Shown here: in pieces, positions 57,080 through 64,000 of the stretch
Position numbering within the stretch: the first letter of the stretch is position 1
Layout of the letters: each line of letters opens with the position of its first letter
NCBI RefSeq assembly: GCF_014202905.1
Contig: NZ_JACHHY010000020.1
Coordinates: forward strand, 1-64,000
DNA: 64,000 bases
From: Chitinivorax tropicus
GTDB taxonomy: Bacteria > Pseudomonadota > Gammaproteobacteria > Burkholderiales > SCOH01
Direction of reading: 5' to 3'
Notes under the pieces: model-generated
What the model saw: only the letters and a program-made list of their open reading frames with translations
The model's database searches: none
Told to the model about the DNA's origin: nothing
Position numbers and translations under genes: made by a program

Positions 57080-60000
57080 GTGAAGCTAAGTGAAAATTTC
57101 AAAATAGCTTATTTGTCATTGGCGGTATCTATGATTGGTGGAAGTGCTGTTGCAGCTGTTGTACTTCCAGATAAGCCTATCTTCGATCCGCAGCAACCGA
57201 AGCCAAATATATTTTTCATTTTGGATGATTCGGGAAGTATGGCGTCCGATTTTATGCCGGATGATATAGGAGGGCTTACTAATTTCGTCAAATCTAATGT
57301 GCAATGTAATTCCATTGCATTTGACCCAAATTTTAAATATGTTGATTTTATTCCTGTTAAAGTTGATGGTACAAAATATGCAATTCCAAATTTTAATGCA
57401 GCGCCTATAGATGGATATAATCCTTTAAGCTCAACAATGAATCTGGCTGGTCAGATGTATGCGGTCAGAAAAGATGGAAATACCACGGCGACTAATTGTT
57501 TGCGCGCTGATTCGTATGATGGTGTGGTGATTGATAATTCCTCTAGTCAGGATGTGAAAAATAACTATGCTGTTTGGTTTTCCTTTTATAGGACTCGGAT
57601 GTCCATGATGAAATCCAGCGTTGGTTTGGCATTCGATAAATTGGATGAAAATCAACGGGTTGGATTTAGTACGATTCGGTATTTGGCTAGCTCTGGTGCT
57701 GATTTAAACGAAAGAAATACTGGATTCCTCGGCCTGAGAGAGTTTGGTGAAAAATCTGTGGGTTATGGCAGCGCACCTGGCGACTTCCGAAAGGAATGGT
57801 TTAAGCGATTATACCAGAGTGTGCCAGGGGGAGGGACGCCACTCAGAGTTTCCTTGGAAAAAATCGGTAAAATGTATGCTGGGCAAATTATTCCTAGCTC
57901 AGGTGATCCTTTGCCTCAAAAGCAATGGTGTAGGCGTAATTATACTATTCTGTCAACAGATGGTCTTTGGAATAGTGATAATGTCAGCTATGACACAGAT
58001 AGTAACGCACCAAGACCATTGAAGGATGATAATAGACAGGCAAATACTTTGGCAGATGTTGCCTATTATTACTACATAAATGATTTACGCCCGGGCACTG
58101 CTTATCCAAATTCATTGAGTGAAAGTCAGAGCGACCCTGCTAAGCATCAGCATATGGTAACTTTTACAATTGGCTTAGGGGTAAATGGCTTATTAAAATT
58201 TGTTCCAGACTATAAAACCAATACAAATGCTGCTGTCAGTGATTATGTTGGCCTTCAAAATGGTACCAAATCTTGGCCGAAGGTTATCGAAAATGGCATT
58301 TCTACGGTTGATGATCTTTGGCATGCTGCGGTGAATGGCTATGGGCAATATTTTAGTGCGAAAAAGCCAAGCGATATTGTAGATGGACTAAGTCAAGCTT
58401 TACGGAATATCAACAATCCAAGTCGGGCTGGTTCCGGCATAAGCTTTCCTTCTCCTGATCTAACTTCTGGCAGGACGGATGTATATGTTGGTGGCTATGT
58501 TCCAGGCTGGTGGTCAGGAGAGGTTTCAAGGCTTGAGGTTGATCCGGCAACGGGAATAGTGGGCACGGTGCCAACTTGGAAGGCTTCGGAGAAGTTCGGT
58601 TTGTATACAGATCGTAAAATTTATACCTATGATCCGACTAAGAGCTTGGATAAAAAACGATTGTTTCAGTGGAGTAACCTAACTCCAGCAGAGCAGGATT
58701 TTTTCAAGGTAAGCAGCCTTTCCCAGTGTCAAGGTGCAACAGCTTACCCTGCATGTAAAGACCCTCAGAACAATGGAGAAGATTTAGTTGACTTTCTGCG
58801 GGGCGATAAGAAGCTGCAGAACAGCGGAGATACTGCCACTCTTTTTAGGGAGCGGCAGCATATGCTGGGTGATATCGTAGGTTCTCGCCCTATTTATTTA
58901 AAAGAGTCATTGTTTGCTTATACGGGGGGGGCGTTTGCAAATCGAGAGCCTAGGGTAATTGTAGGTGCAAATGATGGTATGCTCCATGCTTTTGACGCTT
59001 CTGATGATAAGACTAAATGGGGTAAGGAGATTTGGGCTTATGTACCAGGGCTTGTCCTGAAAGATATGTACAAGTTGGCTGATGTAAATTATCAACATCA
59101 ATTTTATGCGGATGGTGAGCCAACAATTGTTGATTTTTTTGATTCTAGCTGGAAGACCCTTCTGGTGTCTGGTTTGAACAAGGGTGGGAAAGGCTACTAT
59201 GCTATTGATATCTCTGATGCAAACGATCCTAAACCGTTGTGGGAATATACCGATTCAGAGATGGGATACACATACGGTCGCCCCATTGTGACAAAATTGA
59301 GTAATGATCAATGGGTTGTGATCTTTACATCTGGCTATAATGCAACAGCAGATAAGCTTGTTGTCTTGGATGCAAAGAGTGGAAGTGTGGTAAAAACCAT
59401 TAAAACCGGGTCGGCTGCAGGGTTGGCTAAGATTTCAGCTTGGATTGATGATTTTGATGCTGATAATAAGGCTAAGTTTGTCTACGGCGGTGATCTGAAT
59501 GGCGTGATGTGGCGTTTTGATTTGGATTCTGGTGCGGCAAGTAAATTAATTGATCTTGGTCCTGGTCAGCCTATTACTGCTAAGCCAGAGCTTGCGGAGG
59601 TAAATGGAAAGCGTGTTGTTTATTTTGGAAGCGGACAAATACTAACGACAAATGATTTGTTGGTTACTGCCAATAAATATGGCTTGTATGGCGTTGCGGA
59701 TAAGGATGCTACTGCTTCAATAAGTGATTTGGAATCAATGGTTGTTGATGCCAGCACAGGAAAAGTAACCGGCAATCCTTTGGATTGGGTGGTGAAGAGT
59801 GGCTTTGTTGCACGATTGCCAAATGGTGGTGAGCGTTCCAATATTGATCCAAAAATTGCTGCTGGGAAGGTGGTTTATTGGACCAATACGCCTACCGACT
59901 TTGAGGCGGAATCTTGTAGTGGAAATGGTGTGACTCGTCTATATGTCTTGGATTTCAAGAAGGGTACGGGAAGCACCACAACTGTTGCTGAGGAGCTTTC

Positions 60001-60151
60001 GGTTGGTGGTACGATTGTTATGACATCAACAGGGAAATTGAAAGATATATCAAGAAGACCCTCTGGATCAACTGATACGGTTGACGGTGGTGAGCCTATG
60101 AGCGGTGGTAAAGGTCGTCGCGTAACTTGGCGCGAGGTTGTTTCTCAGTAG
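57080..60151 (+). CDS. pilY1: Type IV pilus tip adhesin PilY1
   Basis: The 1023-residue secreted protein begins at GTG 57080 with AAGGAG eight bases upstream and a signal peptide (about 1-25). The N-terminal half has a von Willebrand A-like fold with the MIDAS motif DDSGSM near 49 and TDGLW near 293. The C-terminal half is a PilY1 beta-propeller (IVGANDGMLHAFDAS, YADGEPTIVDFF) with a calcium-type loop DDFDADNKAKFVYGGD near 790 followed by LNGVMWRFDLDSG. PilY1 caps the pilus, controls extension/retraction and mediates adhesion. The gene is A+T-rich relative to flanking genes. Confidence 0.93.
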   Translation: MKLSENFKIAYLSLAVSMIGGSAVAAVVLPDKPIFDPQQPKPNIFFILDDSGSMASDFMPDDIGGLTNFVKSNVQCNSIAFDPNFKYVDFIPVKVDGTKYAIPNFNAAPIDGYNPLSSTMNLAGQMYAVRKDGNTTATNCLRADSYDGVVIDNSSSQDVKNNYAVWFSFYRTRMSMMKSSVGLAFDKLDENQRVGFSTIRYLASSGADLNERNTGFLGLREFGEKSVGYGSAPGDFRKEWFKRLYQSVPGGGTPLRVSLEKIGKMYAGQIIPSSGDPLPQKQWCRRNYTILSTDGLWNSDNVSYDTDSNAPRPLKDDNRQANTLADVAYYYYINDLRPGTAYPNSLSESQSDPAKHQHMVTFTIGLGVNGLLKFVPDYKTNTNAAVSDYVGLQNGTKSWPKVIENGISTVDDLWHAAVNGYGQYFSAKKPSDIVDGLSQALRNINNPSRAGSGISFPSPDLTSGRTDVYVGGYVPGWWSGEVSRLEVDPATGIVGTVPTWKASEKFGLYTDRKIYTYDPTKSLDKKRLFQWSNLTPAEQDFFKVSSLSQCQGATAYPACKDPQNNGEDLVDFLRGDKKLQNSGDTATLFRERQHMLGDIVGSRPIYLKESLFAYTGGAFANREPRVIVGANDGMLHAFDASDDKTKWGKEIWAYVPGLVLKDMYKLADVNYQHQFYADGEPTIVDFFDSSWKTLLVSGLNKGGKGYYAIDISDANDPKPLWEYTDSEMGYTYGRPIVTKLSNDQWVVIFTSGYNATADKLVVLDAKSGSVVKTIKTGSAAGLAKISAWIDDFDADNKAKFVYGGDLNGVMWRFDLDSGAASKLIDLGPGQPITAKPELAEVNGKRVVYFGSGQILTTNDLLVTANKYGLYGVADKDATASISDLESMVVDASTGKVTGNPLDWVVKSGFVARLPNGGERSNIDPKIAAGKVVYWTNTPTDFEAESCSGNGVTRLYVLDFKKGTGSTTTVAEELSVGGTIVMTSTGKLKDISRRPSGSTDTVDGGEPMSGGKGRRVTWREVVSQ

Positions 60152-60169
60152 GTAAAATTTTCATCAATG

Positions 60170-60205
60170 AAAAGCCCAGTGTTGTTCTGCTGGGCTTTTA
60201 CTTTT
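60170..60205 (+). terminator. Intrinsic terminator of the pilin operon
   Basis: AAAAGCCCAG (60170-60179) pairs with CTGGGCTTTT (60190-60199) around a ten-base loop, followed by actttttg. It lies about 20 bases after the pilY1 stop. Confidence 0.85.
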
Positions 60206-60352
60206 TGTTGTAGAAATCTTAACAGATGCGTTGCTGTGTAATATGGAGCCGGGCATTTTACTTGCTAGGCCGCCTATGCTGTAATGCGAAACTGGTTTTC
60301 TGACGCGGTCTCAAGCGCCTTGGCTTTGTGAATTGTTTTATGTGATGGTGTT

Positions 60353-61240
60353 ATGTACAAATATCTTGAAGAGTTTGTTGGCAATACGCCGTTGGTGAGG
60401 TTGAAGCGTTTGCCTGGCGATACTACCAACGTCATTTTGGTCAAGCTGGAGGGGAATAATCCTGCGGGCTCGGTCAAGGATCGGCCAGCTTTGTCGATGA
60501 TCCGGCATGCTGAGGCGAGAGGGCAGATCAGGCCTGGGGATACTTTGATCGAGGCGACCAGTGGGAATACCGGTATTGCGTTGGCCATGGCTGCGGCGAT
60601 GATGGGTTATCGCATGGTGTTGATCATGCCGGAGCACCTGTCGATTGAGCGTCGTCAGGCCATGCGGGCATATGGGGCGGAGTTGATCCTGGTATCCAAA
60701 GCAAGTGGGATGGAAGGCGCACGCGATTTGGCTGTGCAAATGGTGCAGGAAGGGAAAGGTCTGATGCTGGATCAGTTTGCCAATCCTGATAATCCTTTGG
60801 CCCACTACGAGGGGACGGGGCCTGAGATCTGGCGTGATACGCAAGGGCAGATTACTCATTTTGTCAGTAGCATGGGAACAACTGGCACTATCATGGGAAC
60901 CGGGCGTTTTTTGAAGGAAAAAAACGCTACGGTGCAAATCGTTGGGGTGCAGCCTTGTGATGGCGCGCAGATTCCAGGCATCAGGAAATGGCCTGCTGAA
61001 TACGTACCTGCTATTTGTGATTGGCGGCAGATCGATCAGGTGATGGAGGTAACACAGGAGGAGGCGGAAGACATGACCCGTAGACTGGCTTGCGAGGAGG
61101 GAATTTTTGCAGGCGTGTCTTCAGGTGGTGCTCTGGCGGCGGCGTTGCGTCTGTCTGAGCAACTTCAGAATGCGACGATTGTCTCGATTGTATGTGATCG
61201 CGGTGATCGTTATCTTTCAACGGGCATCTTCCCGGCCTGA
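60353..61240 (+). CDS. cysM: Cysteine synthase B (O-acetylserine sulfhydrylase)
   Basis: The 295-residue PLP enzyme begins MYKYLEEFVGNTPLVRLKRL. The PLP lysine is Lys42 in NPAGSVKDRPA. EATSGNTGIALAMAAAMMGY and GTTGTIMGTGRFLKE follow. Length and GIRKWPAEYVPAICD favour CysM over CysK. It can use sulfide or thiosulfate with O-acetylserine. The gene stands alone behind the pilin terminator. Confidence 0.95.
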   Translation: MYKYLEEFVGNTPLVRLKRLPGDTTNVILVKLEGNNPAGSVKDRPALSMIRHAEARGQIRPGDTLIEATSGNTGIALAMAAAMMGYRMVLIMPEHLSIERRQAMRAYGAELILVSKASGMEGARDLAVQMVQEGKGLMLDQFANPDNPLAHYEGTGPEIWRDTQGQITHFVSSMGTTGTIMGTGRFLKEKNATVQIVGVQPCDGAQIPGIRKWPAEYVPAICDWRQIDQVMEVTQEEAEDMTRRLACEEGIFAGVSSGGALAAALRLSEQLQNATIVSIVCDRGDRYLSTGIFPA

Positions 61241-61539
61241 GCTGCTGCTGGCGCGACTGATTCAACCTCTGGTGATTTTGCTTGTGTCATGGGGTGCTGT
61301 TTGTGAAATGACCATGTAATGGTCAGTCGATGTCTGGTAATGCCTTGCATTCTTGGTATCACGGCGTGTCAATGTGATGCGTCTGCTATCAGCTGGCCAG
61401 CAGGTGCTGGCCTGGTAAGCACATTGAGGCGTTGTAGATACGGTTGATTGCTGTTGTCGAGGCTGTGTCAACACGGCCATCATCTTTATATGGCGCCTGG
61501 TGGCGCCATTGCTTTGTCAGTGACTGGGGTGAGTGGGAA

Positions 61540-61812
61540 ATGAGTGTATTGGCGGAATGGCTGGGGATGTTGGCTGCGGTATGCACTACTGGGGCGTTTG
61601 TACCGCAGGTGCTGCATGTCTGGCGGCGAAAATCAGCCCAAGATATCTCATTTGGTATGTATTTCATCTTGGTGGTTGGGATTGTGTTGTGGTTGATTTA
61701 CGGTATTTTGATCGTAGCCTGGCCAGTCATTTTGGCCAATGGTGCGACATTGATCCTGGCATTGGCGATTCTGGTGATGAAGGTTCGATATGATCGTGTA
61801 CCGAAGCGGTAA
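61540..61812 (+). CDS. SemiSWEET-type (PQ-loop) transporter
   Basis: The 90-residue membrane protein has three helices and the PQ-loop motif at residues 22-23 (GAFVPQVLHVWRRKSAQDIS). This is the SemiSWEET fold, which dimerises to carry sugars down a gradient. The ATG at 61540 gives the usual N-terminus; an upstream in-frame start adds 32 residues with no family match. A small hairpin, ATGGCGCC (61490-61497)/GGCGCCAT (61502-61509), lies 30 bases upstream. The substrate is not known. Confidence 0.88.
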   Translation: MSVLAEWLGMLAAVCTTGAFVPQVLHVWRRKSAQDISFGMYFILVVGIVLWLIYGILIVAWPVILANGATLILALAILVMKVRYDRVPKR

Positions 61813-61954
61813 TCGTATTGGACGGTGTTCAGACAATGGGCCTGACCCGAACGGCAATGATGACCAGCGAACTGCCTGTGATGGTTTCGGCTGGAAATGT
61901 CCCTTTATGAATTAATCTGGCCATCCAACTGACCATTCCCTATTCGTTTGCCCA

Positions 61955-63235
61955 TCACTCAAAGCATTGTCCTTCGCCGCGATAGGTGGGCCACTCATCT
62001 ACGATCTGCCCTTGGCGCACAACAAGCAGGGTATTGAAGCGCTCGCACAACTCACCTGCTTTGGCGTGGCGGAAGATGGCTGGGTCGCCGGGCTTGAGTG
62101 CGGCGGCGGTTTTGCCGAATAAGGGGGTCTGCACTTCGCCTGCGCCTTCGTTCGGGTGATATTGCAATCCCTCGGGGGAGTAGGGTTGCGGAAGTTTGTG
62201 AGCACTCACTGAGCCAGAGGCAATATAGCCGCCACCTAGGCAGGTGATCGATTCAGCATGTTGCTTGCGGGCGACTTCCAGGGCAAAGAATAGCGCAGGG
62301 GTGTGTCGGAATGTCTGGTAGTGGTCAAACAACGCCGGTTGATAGAATCCCGATCCGATGGCGACATCGGTGATGTGGGGCTCAAGGATGGTGCTTTCCA
62401 CGCTGCCTGTGCCGCCGCCATTGACAAATCGCAGCTCGGCCCCCGATTGCTGCAGTGCCGCGATCATTGCGGCCCGTCGTGTGGCAATCTTGGGGATTGC
62501 CCAGCGTTTCAATGCTCGGATCAGCTGGTTCTCCAGGTTTTTGCCTGGGGTATTATCCCCGACGCCAGCAATCTGTGCTTCGTATCCCATGGCCCCATCC
62601 AACCGTAAGGATGGAAAGCGGGGGAGTGATCGGAAGAGCGCCTGTACTTTATCTGGACTGTCCAGCGGGGAGCGGAATACGCCAAAGCGTAAGCCTGGCA
62701 GGTTGAAAGAGAGATCCAGGTCAAAGGCGATGGGTAGGGTGCACCGCTGTGCTGCGGCCAGGTGCTGCAATGCCGACAATTGCGCCTCATCATCGGCCAT
62801 CAGTGTGATGCGTGCGCCTTGTTTCACCGCCAGGCAAACCTTTTGGATGCCATCGGTGTTGATTGTCGGGTAGGCGACGAGTAAATCGTCGAAGCCCTGG
62901 CTGGCCAACCAGGCAGCTTCTTCGGCGCTGTAACACAGCAAGCCCTGCAAGGGGACACCGGACTGTTGGATATGGCGGATGACCGACGTGCAACGAATGG
63001 ATTTGGTAGCGATGCGGATCGGCTTGCCATTTGCACGGCGGGCCAGTGCTTGGATGTTTTGATCCAGCGCATCCAGATCGAGAATGGCGGCGGGGAGCCG
63101 TTGACCCCGTAGCAGTACCTGCCAGGCGGTGTATGCGCGTTGTGCCATGACCGTCTGGCAGGCTGTATCCGTGTCCGCGCGAGCTGCCTTGTGCTGGGGT
63201 GCCATGACCTGTTCTTGCAGGGTATTGGTACTCAT
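61955..63235 (-). CDS. PLP-dependent amino acid deaminase/aldolase (D-threonine aldolase-like)
   Basis: The 426-residue protein has an alanine-racemase-type N-terminal barrel with the PLP lysine at about 78 (PIRIATKSIRCTSV) and a C-terminal D-serine-dehydratase/D-threonine-aldolase-type beta domain (ITCLGGGYIASGSVSAHKLP, GEVQTPLFGKTAAALKPGD). The substrate may be a D-hydroxy amino acid, by family only. The gene starts 18 bases after the aldehyde dehydrogenase, so they are co-transcribed; the dehydrogenase could oxidise an aldehyde product. Confidence 0.85.
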   Translation of the reverse strand: MSTNTLQEQVMAPQHKAARADTDTACQTVMAQRAYTAWQVLLRGQRLPAAILDLDALDQNIQALARRANGKPIRIATKSIRCTSVIRHIQQSGVPLQGLLCYSAEEAAWLASQGFDDLLVAYPTINTDGIQKVCLAVKQGARITLMADDEAQLSALQHLAAAQRCTLPIAFDLDLSFNLPGLRFGVFRSPLDSPDKVQALFRSLPRFPSLRLDGAMGYEAQIAGVGDNTPGKNLENQLIRALKRWAIPKIATRRAAMIAALQQSGAELRFVNGGGTGSVESTILEPHITDVAIGSGFYQPALFDHYQTFRHTPALFFALEVARKQHAESITCLGGGYIASGSVSAHKLPQPYSPEGLQYHPNEGAGEVQTPLFGKTAAALKPGDPAIFRHAKAGELCERFNTLLVVRQGQIVDEWPTYRGEGQCFE

Positions 63236-63253
63236 CTTGCGTCCTGCAATGGG

Positions 63254-64000
63254 TTATCGCTGGTCGGGGTGGCGCCACAACTTGGCGGCCAAGCTCTCAA
63301 TGCCTAGGCCGGCTTTTGCAAACCGAATCAAATTCAGCAACCCTTGGCTGTACAGGCCAGTAGTCAGCTGCTCGAACAGCCGATACTTGGTTGGGGTGTA
63401 TGGATACCAATTGGCTTCGATCTTGCTGCTCATCTTCTCCTGCATGACCGATTTCATATTGCAGAATTGATGTAACCCGTAACGCCCCTTGAATCGCCCA
63501 ATCCCCGAGTCGCGTGTGCCGCCAAACGGAAGGTGGTGATTGCCCTCGGTCACCATGACATTGTTGATGGACACGTTGCCCGTGATCAGCGCGCGAGCCA
63601 CTCGCTCAGCCCTGGCCAAATCTTTACTCCAAACAGAAGCGGACAAGCCAAAACTGGAGTCGTTGGCCAATGCGATGGCCTCTTGTTCATCTTTGAAACG
63701 GAAGATAGGAATCACTGGGCCAAAGATCTCCTCTTGATTGATCCGCATGGCGTGGGTAGTGCCTTCCAGAATGATGGGCGGGATGGATCGGCTCTGGCCA
63801 TCCCACTGATTGCCGGTCAGGCGCTTGGCGCCGTGCCGCTCTGCATCCTCGACCAGCTCACGGACAATGGCGGTCTGCCGGTCGCTGATCATGGGGCCCA
63901 TGTCGTCTCCTGCTTCGGTGCCAACCCGGATCTGCATGGCGCGCTCGACCAGCTTGGCTTTGAACTGATCGTAAATCCGGTCATGGATGTATAGCCGCTC
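63254..64000 (-). CDS. Aldehyde dehydrogenase, C-terminal part (5' end outside the window)
   Basis: The frame is open to the window edge, starting ERLYIHDRIYDQFKAKLVER. It contains the ALDH segments GPMISDRQ, NQEEIFGPVIPIFRFKDEQE, NDSSFGLSASVWSKDLARAE and the C-terminal LPFGGTRDSGIGRFKGRYGL. The catalytic Cys and Glu lie beyond the window. About 60 extra residues follow the usual end (MSSKIEANWYPYTPTKYRLF), as in some long-chain or coniferyl-type enzymes. It leads into the deaminase/aldolase gene. Confidence 0.9.
   Translation of the reverse strand, partial: ERLYIHDRIYDQFKAKLVERAMQIRVGTEAGDDMGPMISDRQTAIVRELVEDAERHGAKRLTGNQWDGQSRSIPPIILEGTTHAMRINQEEIFGPVIPIFRFKDEQEAIALANDSSFGLSASVWSKDLARAERVARALITGNVSINNVMVTEGNHHLPFGGTRDSGIGRFKGRYGLHQFCNMKSVMQEKMSSKIEANWYPYTPTKYRLFEQLTTGLYSQGLLNLIRFAKAGLGIESLAAKLWRHPDQR

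Noticed and set aside
61395-61412. GGCCAGC/GCTGGCC hairpin after cysM as a terminator
   Set aside because: It has only seven pairs, no T-tract on either side and lies 155 bases from the cysM stop.

Overview
The window looks like a chromosomal segment of a betaproteobacterium, probably in or near the Neisseriales. This is inferred from gene content and order: ndk-rlmN-pilF-rodZ-ispG-hisS-yfgM-bamB-der, then hfq-hflX-hflK-hflC-DUF2065-hisZ-purA, plus tsaB-rimI-UDG and type IV pilus genes. Most of the window is moderately GC-rich. The minor-pilin block (about 54.8-60.2 kb) is clearly richer in A+T by eye. I saw no rRNA, tRNA, CRISPR array, insertion sequence or prophage.

Layout. 1-7 kb is the accessory part: the tail of a HlyD-type secretion adaptor, an unrecognised 326-residue protein, an acyltransferase, a 2-oxoglutarate oxygenase and a TonB-dependent receptor. 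7-17 kb holds tsaB/rimI/uracil-DNA glycosylase, a PAS-GGDEF protein with a structured leader, a 47-residue DUF3149 protein behind a consensus-like FNR-type promoter, three rRNA/RNA methyltransferases, mscL, a thioesterase and a secreted barnase-like RNase with its barstar inhibitor. 17-25.8 kb holds an amino-acid binding lipoprotein, putA, a D-2-hydroxyacid dehydrogenase, murJ and rpsT. 25.8-28.9 kb is a cobalamin-riboswitch-controlled btuB-btuF unit.

30-46 kb is the conserved housekeeping core: nucleotide, isoprenoid, tRNA-charging, outer-membrane assembly, ribosome GTPase, Hfq/Hfl, histidine and purine genes. 46-54 kb carries a pseudouridine synthase, serB, mfd, an NlpC/P60 hydrolase and a UbiB-family kinase. 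53.9-60.2 kb is a tightly overlapping pilE-fimT-pilV-pilW-pilX-pilY1 unit that should build the type IV pilus tip. 60.3-64 kb holds cysM, a SemiSWEET transporter, a PLP-dependent amino-acid deaminase/aldolase and the 3' part of an aldehyde dehydrogenase.

I found no clearly new multi-gene system. The best leads are the FNR-type promoter of the DUF3149 gene, the barnase/barstar pair with an extra cysteine pair, the mutually exclusive hairpins ahead of the GGDEF gene, the SD-adjacent hairpin of the btuB riboswitch leader, the terminator-like palindrome inside the thioesterase start, and two identical ATGTTAACCC stop/start junctions in the pilin operon.
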